From Bacteroidia bacterium (lineage in GTDB: Bacteria > Bacteroidota > Bacteroidia > J057 > JANWXU01): DNA of 58,988 nucleotides. The position numbers and the translations under genes are program-made. The notes under the pieces were generated by a model. That model made no database searches. It saw only the letters and a program-made list of their open reading frames with translations, and had not been told where the DNA came from. The DNA is taken from assembly GCA_025057395.1 (NCBI GenBank), contig JANWXU010000009.1, forward strand, positions 1 through 58,988. Direction: 5' to 3'. Below are positions 36,223-46,747 of the stretch, piece by piece; position 1 is the stretch's first letter, and every line of letters begins with the position of its first letter.

Positions 36223-39200
36223 ATGTGTTTTGCACAGCAAGTTTTATACAAAGCCTTATTACGTCTCTTGCTTTTAGGAATCTTTTGTCTGAGCAGTATC
36301 GGGTGGGGAGGGCTTAAGCTCCAAGTTGTTGCGCAGAATGTTTCTGTGCCTGGTACAGGTAGCGATACACGAACTCTTTGTAGTGGCACAATCTCAGACC
36401 CGGGCGGAACCACTAGTAATTACTTTAATAATGCTAATGGAAGACTTACTATTTTTCCACAAAACCCCTGCCAAAAAGTAAGACTTGAATTTATAGATAT
36501 TAATACTGATTCTAACAATGATATTATTCGTATATATAACGGCCCTACAACAAGTGATAATTTAATAGCTACTCTTTGGGGTAGTCCTCTGGCAGGGGGA
36601 GGGGTTCTTATATATGCTTCTACTCACTTTCAGGGTGCTCTCACCATTGAGTTTATATCGGACGGGAGTGGTGTAGCAAGGGGGTTCTTAGCTTCTGTTA
36701 GTTGTTTTCCAGAGTTACCTCTTATTCCTCAGGTTACTGCCCCTACTCTCTGTGGGGCAGGGAGCGCAACCATATCTGTACAACTTTTTGAAACATCTAG
36801 TCGACAAGTACGTTTATTCAGCGCCTCTTCTGGTGGTACACCCCTAGCAATTGCTGCGGCAGCTCCATATGAGCTTGCTACTCCTACAATTAATACCACT
36901 ACGCAATTTTACGTAGAAGCTTTTGACCCTGCGACTAGTTGCGCTAGTGAAAGAATTCCAGTAACGGTTACAGTTCGAAATCGCCCAGAAGCTCCTACGG
37001 CTGCTGATTTACAGAGGTGTGGAATAGGTTCAGTAACCATAACAGCTACTCTTAATAATAGTAGTGGTATAGGAGTACGTCTTTTTAGTCAATCGGCGGG
37101 AGGAACTATTCTTGCAGCTCAAAATTCACCACCGTTTATTCTTGTTACCCCATCTATTAATAGCCTAGGAAATACGCAGTTTTATTTAGAAAGTTATGAA
37201 TTGATACCTGGTGGTTGCAGTAGCCAGCGTGTTCCTGTAAATGTTACGGTTCTGGAGCAGCCTGATAAACCAAGTATTCAAGGGCAGGCGCGTTGCGGAG
37301 CTGGTACTTTTAGTTTTTCATTTAGCCCTAGTTTAGAATGGGATATTATTGGCTTATATACTCAGCCAGCAGGGGGGATCCCCGTGGCAGAGCAAACTGC
37401 AACACCCTATATCTTAACAGTAAATGTTACCACCACCACTACTTATTACCTGGAGACTAAAAAATCGAGTACTAATTGTGCAAGTGCGCGTTCAGGGGTA
37501 ACATTACAAATAAATCCTCTTCCCTCAACCCCAACTATATCTAATGTGGAGCGTTGTGGCAGGGGGGCTATTACCTTTACTTCTCTGCAAAGTCCTACTT
37601 TTAATGAATTGCGTTTATTCCTTCAGGAAAGTGGTGGGACTCCTCTAACAATTTCTTCTACCTCCCCTTATTCTCTAAGTGCTGAAATTACTACTACTAC
37701 TAGTTTCTATATAGAAAGCTATAATACTCAGACAGGTTGTGCCAGCGCTACTAGAGTTTTGGCTATTGCTACTCTTAGAGAAGTTTCTGAAATGAAGTTT
37801 GATGTTACTCATACGTGCTCTGCCAATGATACTAGTTCGACTTTAAGTTACACAGGAACGGCCTTGGCAGGTGCAACTTTCAGTTGGAATTGTGATGGAT
37901 GCTTACCTGCTAATCCTACCGGGCGAGGACCCCACCGTGTAAAGTGGAATACCCTGGGAAATAAAAGAATTACACTTACTATCAGAGACCAGAATGGGTG
38001 CACCCAAAGCAAAGAAAGTTTAGTATTAATAGGACCCCCAACTAATCAGAATGTACTTCTTACCTCTAATTCTCCTATTTGCGAAGGTCAGACTCTCAAA
38101 GTAACTGCTCCTTTTGTGGCAGGTGCTACCTATAATTGGTCTATTCCTATTGGGCAAAGTCCTAGTACTAATGAAATTATCCTTGGGGGAGCTAGTATTT
38201 TTGCTACTGGTACTTATAATGTAGTTATCAACGTTCCAGGATGTGCGCCCTTAAGCGGAAGTACTAGAGTTACTATTCAGCCTAATCCTAATTTTTCATT
38301 AGGGCACTCAGGACCCGTTTGTGAAGGGGGTACGCTAAGTCTAACCGCTGAAAATATTCCGGGTGCTCTTTATCGATGGGCAGGACCTAATAATTTTGCT
38401 TCCACTGAACCTAACCCTATCATTAATACCGTAAGTTTAGGTGCAGCTGGTGTGTATACTTTAACCGTGACCCAAAATGGGTGCTCCACTACTCGAGTTA
38501 CTTCTTTGGTAACAGTTACACAATTGCCCTCAACGCCTTCTATTCGTGCTAATACTCCCTTGTGCACAGGGCTTACTCTCAAACTAGAAACCACTGAAAT
38601 ACCTGGTGTTTCTTATCTATGGCAGGGTCCTAACGGGTGGCGTTCCACTCTAAAAGACCCCATAATTACTGGCGTGACTACCGATTTTTCGGGTAGGTAT
38701 ACTTTGTCAGTAACTGCGCCGGGTTGTAAAGCAGTATCTAATAGTGTAGATGTAATAGTAAACCGTCCTCCCTCTGTTTCTATAAATAGCAATAGTCCTA
38801 TTTGTGCAGGTAGTTCTCCGCTCCTTTTGACAGCTAACTTTATTCAAGACGCATTATATAATTGGCGCGGACCTAATAATTTTTCCTCTAATGCTCAAAA
38901 TCCTCAAATTTCGCCCGTTTCTACTGCATTTAGTGGTTTATATGTATTAGAAGTTACTGTTCCGGGCTGCGCACCCGTGATTGCTACTACTAATGTAGTT
39001 GTAAATCCTTTTCCAGCCGTAACCCTTAGTGGAAATACTCCTTTATGCGCTGGTCAATCGTTAAATCTTAGTGTTACCCTTATCCAAGGAGCTACCTATC
39101 GATGGAAAGGTCCTAATACAGAAATTACTACTACTGAACCTACGCTAAAATTAGATAATATGACTTCTGCTAGTGCGGGAATTTATCAGGTAGAAGTAAA

Positions 39201-42200
39201 TCAAAGGGGCTGCGTGCCTGTGTATGCTACTTTAAGTGTCGCGGTAAATACTCTGCCCTTGAGCTTTTCTGTAGGTTCTAATAGTCCACTCTGCAGCGGA
39301 AACACATTAGTTCTTACTGCTAGTTCTATTCCTGGTGCAATTTATAATTGGAGTGGGCCTAATGGATTTTCTTCTACGCAGCAAAATCCTGTTTTAATAA
39401 ATGCCAGCATTAATGCTGCGGGGCGTTATACTGCTGTAGTAACGGTACCGGGTTGTGCAGGCGTATTAACCAATTCTGTAGAAGTAGAAGTAATAAGTAC
39501 TAACTTGGTTGCTGGAAGTAATAGCCCTGTATGTGCAGGAAATAGCCTTAGCTTAACTGCCGGAACTACAGCTAATGTGTTGTCATATAGTTGGCGAGGG
39601 CCGGCAGGTTTTGCTTCTAGTGAAGCTAATCCAGTAGTGCCCAATGTTAATACTGCTTATACAGGTACTTACACCCTTACGATTAATGTAGCAGGTTGTG
39701 GAGTAAGTAGTGTAACAGTACCTGTGACGGTAAATAATCCTCCGGCTGTACGTGTTACAAGTAATTCTCCTGTATGCACTAATTCTACGCTTTCTTTTTC
39801 AGCTAGTAATGTTGCTAATGCTACATATAGCTGGATAGGACCTAATAATTTTAGTAGTAATACTCCTAGTGGAAATATTTCTTTTGTTACTACCGCTAAT
39901 AGCGGAATTTATACTTTGACGGTTACAGTTCCTGGTTGTCCTTCTTTCACGGAAACATACGAATTTAGCGTGATACAGCGGCCTGCTACTGCTCTTTTTT
40001 CCGGAGGCACTCAGTATTGTGTAGGTGATAATTTAATACAAACAATTAGTAACCCTGAGGCAGGCGCTTCCTACACTTGGATAGTACCAGGCCGAGGAAG
40101 TTTCAGGGGCTCAACCCTCCGTATTGATTCTGTTTCTTTAGAAAATAGTGGTACCTATCAAGTAATTTCTGTAATTGGAATTTGTAGTACCACTACTACT
40201 CGAAATATTACTATTAATCCTTTGCCCCTTTCACCTTCTATTAGCAGTAATAGTCCTGTTTGCGAAGGAGCAACTATTAATTTAACAGCAATTGGAACTA
40301 ATATTTTTTGGCAAGGACCTAATAATTTTGTTGCTACTACTAGCAGCGCAAGTTTACCTGCCACTTTAGGTGCTGCAGGTCATTACAAAGCTTATGCTAT
40401 TGCCAATGGCTGCACTTCAGCTCCTGCGACGCTGGAAGTGGTGGTCAATCGTGCAATTGCAGGTACTGTGGCAAGCACTAATGCACCTGTTTGTGTAGGC
40501 CAAGATTTACATCTTAGAACTCCAGAAGTACAGGGGGCCTCTTACCTTTGGCAGGGACCTGGGGGGTTTAGTAGCAACTTACGAAATGTAACTTTGTCAA
40601 ATGTAGAATCTTTTCGTAATGGGGTATACACTCTTACAGTTACGCCAGCGGGCTGTCCACCTGTTACTACTACTATTAGTGTAGAAGTAAATTCTCAACC
40701 CAAAACTTTACAGGCTTTTGCTAATTTGCCAGTTTGTGCTGGAGATACCCTACGTCTTAGCGCTACTGTTTATAATAATGCTACTTATGAATGGAACGGC
40801 CCCGGACTTAACGCTACAGGGCAAAATTTAATTATTCCTAATGTTAGCACTGGTGTAAATGGTGTACATACCCTTACCCTAACGGTAGCGGGTTGTCGTC
40901 CTATAACTACTACCCTAAATGTTGAGATTACTCCTTTACCTGCCACGCCTTTAGGTGGAAGTAATGCTCCAGTTTGCAGTGGTGGAACGCTTAGCCTAAC
41001 TACTCCGCCGGACCCTTCTATTACCTACTACTGGCGTGGTCCCCAAGGTTTTGAAGCTCAGGGACCTAGAGCAGTAATTAATAATGTAACCCCTAGTCAA
41101 GCAGGAACTTATACCTTAGTAGCTATTGCTAATGGCTGTACTTCTCGGAGGGCATTTGTAAATGCTTCAGTTATAAATACTCCTGTAAAACCTAATATAA
41201 ATACTAATTCTCCTCTTTGTTTAGGGCAAACGCTTAATTTATCTACTACTCCTAGTCCTGGACTTACTTACTTATGGAGTGGCCCTAATGGCTTTAGTTT
41301 TAATCAGCCTACAGGTTCTATTAACTCAGTTACGGCGGCTAATGCGGGGGTTTATTCGTTGGTTGCTTTTAATGGGGGGTGTGCTTCTGAGGTGGCTACA
41401 GCTAGAGTAATTATTTCTACACCGCCCTCTAACGTAGTAGCTACTAATAATGGACCCCTTTGTGCCGGTTCACAACTCAATTTAGGAGCTTCTTTTGTTT
41501 CCGAGGCAATTTATGAATGGCAAGGTCCTAACGGTTTCACTGCTTTTACTATCAACCCAACATTGAATAATGTAACTACCTTAAATAGCGGAGAATATAC
41601 CCTACAGGTCACTGTGCCAGGATGTAATCCTATTACAACGACTACCCGTGTAATTATCCATGAAGTTCCTTTTTGGGTGGATATTATTACTAATTCTCCT
41701 CTCTGTGCTGGAGATGTTTTGACTTTATCTGCTCCTATTATTGAGGGGGCTGCTTACTTGTGGAATGGGCCTAATAATTTTTCTGCTACTAATGCTACTC
41801 CTACTCGTTTTAATGTAAGTACTGCAAATGCAGGTAGTTATAATGTTTTGATTACTATTCCAGGCTGTAATCGCACTTTGGTAGCTTCTACAAATGTTAT
41901 AATAAATCAGTCTATTGAACCGGTAGCTACCAATAATGGACCTATTTGTGAAAACAGCCGTTTGATATTAAATGTAACGAGTGCTAGCCAAGCTACTTAT
42001 CAATGGGAGGGGCCGGCAGGTTTTGCTGCTACTGGGCAAACACAGCTATTAAGTAATGTTACGGTAGACCAGGCGGGTACCTATACTGTTACGGTAAGCA
42101 TTCCGGGCTGCCCCACAAGGATAGCTACTACGAATGTAGTAATTAATCCTGCTTTAACTAATATTAACATTCAAAATAATAGTCCTATTTGCTCGGGGCA

Positions 42201-45200
42201 AACGCTCCTTTTATCTGCCGATGAGATTTTAGGGGTAACCTACCAATGGCGTGGTCCTAATAATTTTACTTCTAGTCGTTCGGTAATTCAGCTTACCAAT
42301 GCTTCTCCCTCTGTAAGTGGTGTATATAGCCTTGTAGTAACTCCTAGGGGCTGCCCCCCACTATTTAAGACAACTTTAGTAACAGTAGAACCTACTCCAG
42401 TACGACCTAGTATTATTTTAGAAGGTAGTCCTTGTGTAGGTTCTGCTATTACTATGAGTATTGCTGCTCCTATAAGTGCTTTTTATAGCTGGTCAGGACC
42501 TAATAATTTTGCTGCTAATGGTATTCAAGTTTCTATTCCTAGCCTGAGTGTTTCTAATGCTGGAGTTTATTCGGTAGTTGCCATATCTGGTAATTGCACT
42601 TCCGAAGCTGGAACTAGAGCTTTACAAGTTTTATTACCTCCTTTACAGCCTTTGGTAGGGAATAATGGGCCTCTATGTCCGGGTCAAACTTTGAATTTAA
42701 CCGCTACTCCTATACCTGGTTTAGTTTATGCCTGGAGTGGACCTAACAATTTTAAGGCTTCTTCTAATAATGTTTCCATTAGTAATGTAACTAGCCTAAA
42801 TGCCGGAGTGTATAGCCTAGTGACTATACAAAATGGTTGTAGTTCGAGTGTTGCTACTACGGCGGTTACAGTAAGAGAAGCTATTAGTGCTTCAGCAGTA
42901 AATGCTAGCACTCCAGTTTGTACGGGTTCTCAAATTAGTCTTACGGCTCCTTTCAACTCTATGGCTACCTATAATTGGCAAGGGCCTAATGGCTTTGTGG
43001 CTAGCACTGCTACGGCTATCCGCTCTAATGTTACGTTAAATGATGGGGGTATTTATACTCTAACCGCAGTGCTTAACAACTGCACTACTACAGCCACTGT
43101 AAGAGTAACTGTGAATGCTACTCCAGCTCAACCTTCGATAGCTGCTCCACGCATAGTTTGCAAAGGTTCGTCGCTATTATTGCAAACGTCTGCGGTTCCT
43201 AATGCACGATATATGTGGAATGGTCCGGGCGGTTTTGTGGATTCTGTACAAAATGCTACTGTACGGAATCCTCAAAGTGGAATTTATAGTTTAGCACTAG
43301 TAGTCAATGGTTGTACTTCTAGCACAGCCACAGTTTCTATCAATGTTAATGAGACAGTAGTTTCTATAAGTGCAAATCCTTTAACTATCTGTGCAGGCGA
43401 AACTACAACGCTTACTTTTGTGGCGGTGGGTACTGCTCCTTGGGCTTTGAATTATCAAGCTAATGGAGTTTCTCAAACTACAACAATACCTGCTTTTGGT
43501 ACTCCTAATTTTGGTCAACAACTTGTTACTGTCCGTCCTACCCAAACTACTACTTATGTTTTAACTTCCGTGACCGACGGAAGCGGCTGTACTTTTTCAC
43601 TCAATCAAAGTATCGTTGTAAATGTGCAACCTTTGCCTTCTAACCTAAGAGCAACGAATAATAGCCCCAAATGTGTGGGAGCTAGTGTCCAACTTAACGT
43701 TAATACTATTGCCAATGCTTCTTATTTATGGCGCGGTCCGGGCGGCTTTATTTCTGAAGTTCAAAATCCCGTTATTTCTAACGTGCAAACTGCAAATACG
43801 GGAGTGTATAGCGTTTATGCTATTGTGGGCAACTGTACTTCTGTGGCCGCTACTACGCAGGTTCTTGTAACTCCGCTTTCCAGTGCTTCCATAAGTGGCT
43901 CTTATACTTTATGTGTAGGCCAACCTACTTTGTTGCCTGTTACTCTAAATGGTACGCCACCTTGGAGCCTTACTTACCAAGTAGGTACTAGTGCACCAGT
44001 TACAGCTAATAATTTAACTAGTTCTCCGGCAAATATTAGTGTTACTATACCTGAGGTAGGTAATACTACAGTTACGCTTTTAGCGGTACAAGATGGTAAT
44101 GGTTGTACTTCAGGGAATGTAAGTGGAAGTGCTTCGGTTCGAGTAATTAATCGTCCAGTAATTACGGTAGTTTCTAAAGAAAGTGCTATTTGTGGCAGGG
44201 GTGGAAGTGTTTTGGTTACTGCTACAGGAGGTAGCGGTAGCTATGTGTACGCTATAGAGAGTTTGAATTTATCGAATACAAATGGCGTATTTACAGGCTT
44301 GCCAGCAGGCTCTTATACAATTACAGCTCGAGATGGGAATTGTAGCGGTGCAATTGTAGTAACTATTGATGGAAATTTGGTAACAAGTATTACTAGTACT
44401 TCTACTACTATGAATACCATTACCGTAACTTGGCAAATTCTCAATGGTGCAAGTGGATATAATATTCGTTATCGAGTAAGCGGTTCGGGGGCTGCCTACC
44501 AGCAGCTTAGTAACGTAGCAGGGCCAAGTGCTACAATAACGGGCTTGCAACCCTCCACTACTTATGAGGTAAGTGTGCAGCCAATTTGCCCGGGGGGTAC
44601 TCTGGGGGAGTGGTCTTCTAGTGTGAGTGCAACTACTCAAAGTACTTCGGGGGGCGGCACCTCCACTACCTGTAGCACTCCGAGTTCGCTTTCTGCTTTT
44701 GCTGTAGGCTCTACAACTGCCACTCTTGCTTGGACACCCAGTCCTGGTGTAGCTTGCTATGTTATTAGTTATGGCTTACTGAGTGTAAGTCCTTCGAATT
44801 GGACTGAGCTTTTAGTGCCAGGTAGCAGTAGCAGCCAAACCCTGACTAACCTTCTACCCAGCGCACAATATGGTTATAGAATTCGGGCTAACTGTACACT
44901 CTGTAGTACTAGAAGTGGTTCTTTAACTAATTGGTCTAATACCTCTTCATTTACTACGAGAAGTAGCCGAGAGCAAAACGAATTAGCATTTTTAGAACCC
45001 CAAATGCTTTTGTATCCTAATCCTAATAAAGGAAAGTTATATTTGGTTTTCCAACAGTTGGGGTTGGCAAATCAAGTGGAGCTAAAACTTTATGATGTTA
45101 GGGGTAAGCATATTACTACTCAAAATTTAATAATAAGCCAGGAGGCGAGCAGTCAGGGTATACCAGTTGATTTTGGAGAACTTGCACCAGGTATTTACTT

Positions 45201-45255
45201 ATTAAGTATCGAGGGGAGCGGTGAGGCGCAAAAAGTGAAATTTGTAGTAGAGTGA
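36223..45255 (+). CDS. Giant repeat-containing T9SS surface protein
   Basis: This 3,010-residue protein is one of the longest in the window. After a hydrophobic signal (about 1-37) it has a CUB-like domain (about 45-165, with LEFIDINTDSNNDIIRIYNG). Four Ig-like modules follow (about 170-530), each with a CGxGxxT start and an RLF...GGTP core. From about 616 to 2,640 there are about 25 Ig-like units; 22 share C-x-G-x-x-L-x-L...A-x-Y-x-W-x-GP-[NG]-x-F...G-x-Y-x-L-x-V...GC. Units 23 and 25 are a different type (PW.L.YQ). A SprB-like repeat (about 2,650-2,715), two fibronectin type III domains (about 2,720-2,915) and a type A T9SS sorting domain (from LLYPNPNKGK) end the protein. No enzyme motif is seen. 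A surface adhesin or matrix protein is most likely. The paired cysteines per unit may form disulfides. Confidence 0.92.
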   Translation: MCFAQQVLYKALLRLLLLGIFCLSSIGWGGLKLQVVAQNVSVPGTGSDTRTLCSGTISDPGGTTSNYFNNANGRLTIFPQNPCQKVRLEFIDINTDSNNDIIRIYNGPTTSDNLIATLWGSPLAGGGVLIYASTHFQGALTIEFISDGSGVARGFLASVSCFPELPLIPQVTAPTLCGAGSATISVQLFETSSRQVRLFSASSGGTPLAIAAAAPYELATPTINTTTQFYVEAFDPATSCASERIPVTVTVRNRPEAPTAADLQRCGIGSVTITATLNNSSGIGVRLFSQSAGGTILAAQNSPPFILVTPSINSLGNTQFYLESYELIPGGCSSQRVPVNVTVLEQPDKPSIQGQARCGAGTFSFSFSPSLEWDIIGLYTQPAGGIPVAEQTATPYILTVNVTTTTTYYLETKKSSTNCASARSGVTLQINPLPSTPTISNVERCGRGAITFTSLQSPTFNELRLFLQESGGTPLTISSTSPYSLSAEITTTTSFYIESYNTQTGCASATRVLAIATLREVSEMKFDVTHTCSANDTSSTLSYTGTALAGATFSWNCDGCLPANPTGRGPHRVKWNTLGNKRITLTIRDQNGCTQSKESLVLIGPPTNQNVLLTSNSPICEGQTLKVTAPFVAGATYNWSIPIGQSPSTNEIILGGASIFATGTYNVVINVPGCAPLSGSTRVTIQPNPNFSLGHSGPVCEGGTLSLTAENIPGALYRWAGPNNFASTEPNPIINTVSLGAAGVYTLTVTQNGCSTTRVTSLVTVTQLPSTPSIRANTPLCTGLTLKLETTEIPGVSYLWQGPNGWRSTLKDPIITGVTTDFSGRYTLSVTAPGCKAVSNSVDVIVNRPPSVSINSNSPICAGSSPLLLTANFIQDALYNWRGPNNFSSNAQNPQISPVSTAFSGLYVLEVTVPGCAPVIATTNVVVNPFPAVTLSGNTPLCAGQSLNLSVTLIQGATYRWKGPNTEITTTEPTLKLDNMTSASAGIYQVEVNQRGCVPVYATLSVAVNTLPLSFSVGSNSPLCSGNTLVLTASSIPGAIYNWSGPNGFSSTQQNPVLINASINAAGRYTAVVTVPGCAGVLTNSVEVEVISTNLVAGSNSPVCAGNSLSLTAGTTANVLSYSWRGPAGFASSEANPVVPNVNTAYTGTYTLTINVAGCGVSSVTVPVTVNNPPAVRVTSNSPVCTNSTLSFSASNVANATYSWIGPNNFSSNTPSGNISFVTTANSGIYTLTVTVPGCPSFTETYEFSVIQRPATALFSGGTQYCVGDNLIQTISNPEAGASYTWIVPGRGSFRGSTLRIDSVSLENSGTYQVISVIGICSTTTTRNITINPLPLSPSISSNSPVCEGATINLTAIGTNIFWQGPNNFVATTSSASLPATLGAAGHYKAYAIANGCTSAPATLEVVVNRAIAGTVASTNAPVCVGQDLHLRTPEVQGASYLWQGPGGFSSNLRNVTLSNVESFRNGVYTLTVTPAGCPPVTTTISVEVNSQPKTLQAFANLPVCAGDTLRLSATVYNNATYEWNGPGLNATGQNLIIPNVSTGVNGVHTLTLTVAGCRPITTTLNVEITPLPATPLGGSNAPVCSGGTLSLTTPPDPSITYYWRGPQGFEAQGPRAVINNVTPSQAGTYTLVAIANGCTSRRAFVNASVINTPVKPNINTNSPLCLGQTLNLSTTPSPGLTYLWSGPNGFSFNQPTGSINSVTAANAGVYSLVAFNGGCASEVATARVIISTPPSNVVATNNGPLCAGSQLNLGASFVSEAIYEWQGPNGFTAFTINPTLNNVTTLNSGEYTLQVTVPGCNPITTTTRVIIHEVPFWVDIITNSPLCAGDVLTLSAPIIEGAAYLWNGPNNFSATNATPTRFNVSTANAGSYNVLITIPGCNRTLVASTNVIINQSIEPVATNNGPICENSRLILNVTSASQATYQWEGPAGFAATGQTQLLSNVTVDQAGTYTVTVSIPGCPTRIATTNVVINPALTNINIQNNSPICSGQTLLLSADEILGVTYQWRGPNNFTSSRSVIQLTNASPSVSGVYSLVVTPRGCPPLFKTTLVTVEPTPVRPSIILEGSPCVGSAITMSIAAPISAFYSWSGPNNFAANGIQVSIPSLSVSNAGVYSVVAISGNCTSEAGTRALQVLLPPLQPLVGNNGPLCPGQTLNLTATPIPGLVYAWSGPNNFKASSNNVSISNVTSLNAGVYSLVTIQNGCSSSVATTAVTVREAISASAVNASTPVCTGSQISLTAPFNSMATYNWQGPNGFVASTATAIRSNVTLNDGGIYTLTAVLNNCTTTATVRVTVNATPAQPSIAAPRIVCKGSSLLLQTSAVPNARYMWNGPGGFVDSVQNATVRNPQSGIYSLALVVNGCTSSTATVSINVNETVVSISANPLTICAGETTTLTFVAVGTAPWALNYQANGVSQTTTIPAFGTPNFGQQLVTVRPTQTTTYVLTSVTDGSGCTFSLNQSIVVNVQPLPSNLRATNNSPKCVGASVQLNVNTIANASYLWRGPGGFISEVQNPVISNVQTANTGVYSVYAIVGNCTSVAATTQVLVTPLSSASISGSYTLCVGQPTLLPVTLNGTPPWSLTYQVGTSAPVTANNLTSSPANISVTIPEVGNTTVTLLAVQDGNGCTSGNVSGSASVRVINRPVITVVSKESAICGRGGSVLVTATGGSGSYVYAIESLNLSNTNGVFTGLPAGSYTITARDGNCSGAIVVTIDGNLVTSITSTSTTMNTITVTWQILNGASGYNIRYRVSGSGAAYQQLSNVAGPSATITGLQPSTTYEVSVQPICPGGTLGEWSSSVSATTQSTSGGGTSTTCSTPSSLSAFAVGSTTATLAWTPSPGVACYVISYGLLSVSPSNWTELLVPGSSSSQTLTNLLPSAQYGYRIRANCTLCSTRSGSLTNWSNTSSFTTRSSREQNELAFLEPQMLLYPNPNKGKLYLVFQQLGLANQVELKLYDVRGKHITTQNLIISQEASSQGIPVDFGELAPGIYLLSIEGSGEAQKVKFVVE
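38040..44155 (+). repeat. Array of about 25 Ig-like coding repeats
   Basis: The units are about 240 nt (79-82 residues) long. At DNA level the most constant part is around the WxGPN codons (TGG...GGACCTAATAATTTT in many copies). The units are diverged at 40-60% by eye, so the array is old rather than freshly duplicated. It is not a CRISPR: there are no identical short repeats or unique spacers. Confidence 0.85.
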
Positions 45256-45316
45256 TTTTAATAATAATGTTTGAGAAAAATTTTTGCTAGTTAATTAGAA
45301 AATTTGGAAAATATAA

Positions 45317-45356
45317 GGTCTCCTAACTCTTTAGGCTTAGGAGGCCTTTTTTTTAT
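45317..45356 (+). terminator. Terminator of the giant gene
   Basis: GGTCTCCTAA (45317-45326) pairs over 10 positions with TTAGGAGGCC (45337-45346), followed by ten T residues. It lies 62 nt after the stop codon at 45255. The remaining gap to 45581 holds nothing further that I recognise. Confidence 0.9.
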
Positions 45357-45581
45357 TATTAACTTCTAATTAGCTGCACTTTTTTCTTTCCTTAGGCAGT
45401 GAATCCTCCAGCAAAATATCTTCAGAGTAACATTTTGAATGCTGTGGCTGTATAAAGAATTAGTTAGCCTCTTAACTTATTTTAAGTTAAACTATGTTTT
45501 TCCTTTTATTCTACCTGTGACCCTTCAAATTTTCAATTCAACTCTATTGAAAAAAGTTTTTGTTTAGTCTATAATTTATTT

Positions 45582-46076
45582 ATGGACTTTTCATTTGTTT
45601 ACTACAGGAACTTAAATTTTGCAACAAAGATTCAGCTTCCACTCCTATGGAAGGTGCGGGAACTTTATATTCCCCTATGGCAGGAGCTAATAATATTGTT
45701 TTATAATTATGGGGAGTTGTTTGCTATAAATCCCTATTATTGTAGGTGCTTGTACTTTTATATTTCCAGTATGCCAGAATATAGGCACTTAATGCCCTAT
45801 CTTTTTTATGAACATCCTCTCATTCAGAATTCTAAATTGAGCCTTAGTTTAGTTTTTACCAGATACAACTACTCAATGTTGGAGTTTCCAATCGCTGTCA
45901 ATTTGGGCCCATTCACACAAAGTTTTGTGAAGGAAGAGTTGTATCAAAAGGGTGGATTTATATTTTCTGAATTACTTCGTAAAAAGTTGAATAGTATTTT
46001 ACAGTGTGAAAACAGTGATGAGGAATTGCTAGAGGAAATTTGTATACGTATTGATAGGGAGACTAGAACTTGTTAG
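45582..46076 (+). CDS. Orphan hypothetical protein (164 aa)
   Basis: This 164-residue protein is not recognised. It is unusually rich in Tyr, Phe and Leu, with no signal peptide or clear membrane span. The frame is well separated from its neighbours, begins with ATG, and has no rival frame of the same size. It could be a recently arisen or lineage-specific gene. Its C-terminal part (from RKKLNSIL to IDRETRTC) looks helical. Confidence 0.45.
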   Translation: MDFSFVYYRNLNFATKIQLPLLWKVRELYIPLWQELIILFYNYGELFAINPYYCRCLYFYISSMPEYRHLMPYLFYEHPLIQNSKLSLSLVFTRYNYSMLEFPIAVNLGPFTQSFVKEELYQKGGFIFSELLRKKLNSILQCENSDEELLEEICIRIDRETRTC

Positions 46077-46185
46077 TTTGAGAAGTTGTCCAATAAACTC
46101 AATAAAATATTATAGCAAGCAAGAGCTGCTATGTGTTGCTTATACAATGTTTACTTTATATTTCAGAGCTTAGGATGGCAAGATA

Positions 46186-46230
46186 TACAAGGCACCAATA
46201 GGATGGATTATTTCTTTTTGGTGCCTTGTA
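46186..46230. repeat. 13-bp perfect inverted repeat
   Basis: TACAAGGCACCAA (46186-46198) and TTGGTGCCTTGTA (46218-46230) are perfect inverted copies separated by 19 nt. No T-run follows, so it is not a typical terminator. It lies in the 292-nt gap between two orphan genes. It could form a stem in an RNA or be the remains of mobile DNA; there is no transposase. Confidence 0.6.
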
Positions 46231-46368
46231 TCCTAGTTTAAAATTGTGCTGCGTATAGAAATACAGTTTCTACTTTAAGACTTCACAGGTGAGAAAAGTA
46301 TTTTGAATTAAGAATGAACTAAAAGAAATTGTTTATCTACTTCAAGTATTTCCTAATAAGACTATAAA

Positions 46369-46605
46369 ATGCAGGCAGGACCTACCTTTTTTGAAACAAA
46401 CCTATTACCCTATTCTTATCTTCAGAATTTATACAATACCATATTGCAGCTAAAGAGTTTGGGTATAGAGCAGGGAAGGTATTTGACTTTGGAAGAGTTA
46501 TTGCAAGCTGCATTATTAATTTATCCCCCTTGCCGCTCATTATCGCAGCAACAAATTTTAGTTCTCCTCATTGCTTGTTTTCCGCAGTTAGAGGCAATTA
46601 TGTAG
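46369..46605 (+). CDS. Orphan small hypothetical protein (78 aa)
   Basis: This 78-residue protein has a leucine-rich helical content (YLQNLYNTILQLKSLGI, LLQAALLIY) and no known motif. It starts with ATG and has no competing frame. With the gene at 45582 it forms a pair of orphan genes in an otherwise gene-poor stretch. It may be real or a chance frame. Confidence 0.35.
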   Translation: MQAGPTFFETNLLPYSYLQNLYNTILQLKSLGIEQGRYLTLEELLQAALLIYPPCRSLSQQQILVLLIACFPQLEAIM

Positions 46606-46715
46606 TTTTTACCTGTTGGTTCTTGTTTTTGTCTTTATTTTTTTTAGTAGGTAGTATGTTATGCAGTTACTGCAAGTTAAATTTGCAGCGATATTAAATT
46701 TCGAGTGAGTATAAT

Positions 46716-46747
46716 AAAAAGCCCCTTGCTTATAATTGCAAGGGGCT
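46716..46747 (-). terminator. Terminator of the subtilase gene
   Basis: AGCCCCTTGC (46720-46729) and GCAAGGGGCT (46738-46747) form a perfect 10-bp stem. The A-run at 46716-46720 is the U-run of the minus-strand transcript. It lies 24 nt after the stop codon at 46772. Confidence 0.87.

Noticed and set aside
38040-44155. CRISPR-like repeat array
   Set aside because: The repeats are about 240 nt, diverged and coding. No identical 23-47-nt repeats with unique spacers were found anywhere, and no cas genes.
38370-44640. Antisense and shifted frames in the giant repeat gene
   Set aside because: They are shadows of the repeated sense codons; the sense frame is continuous for 9 kb.
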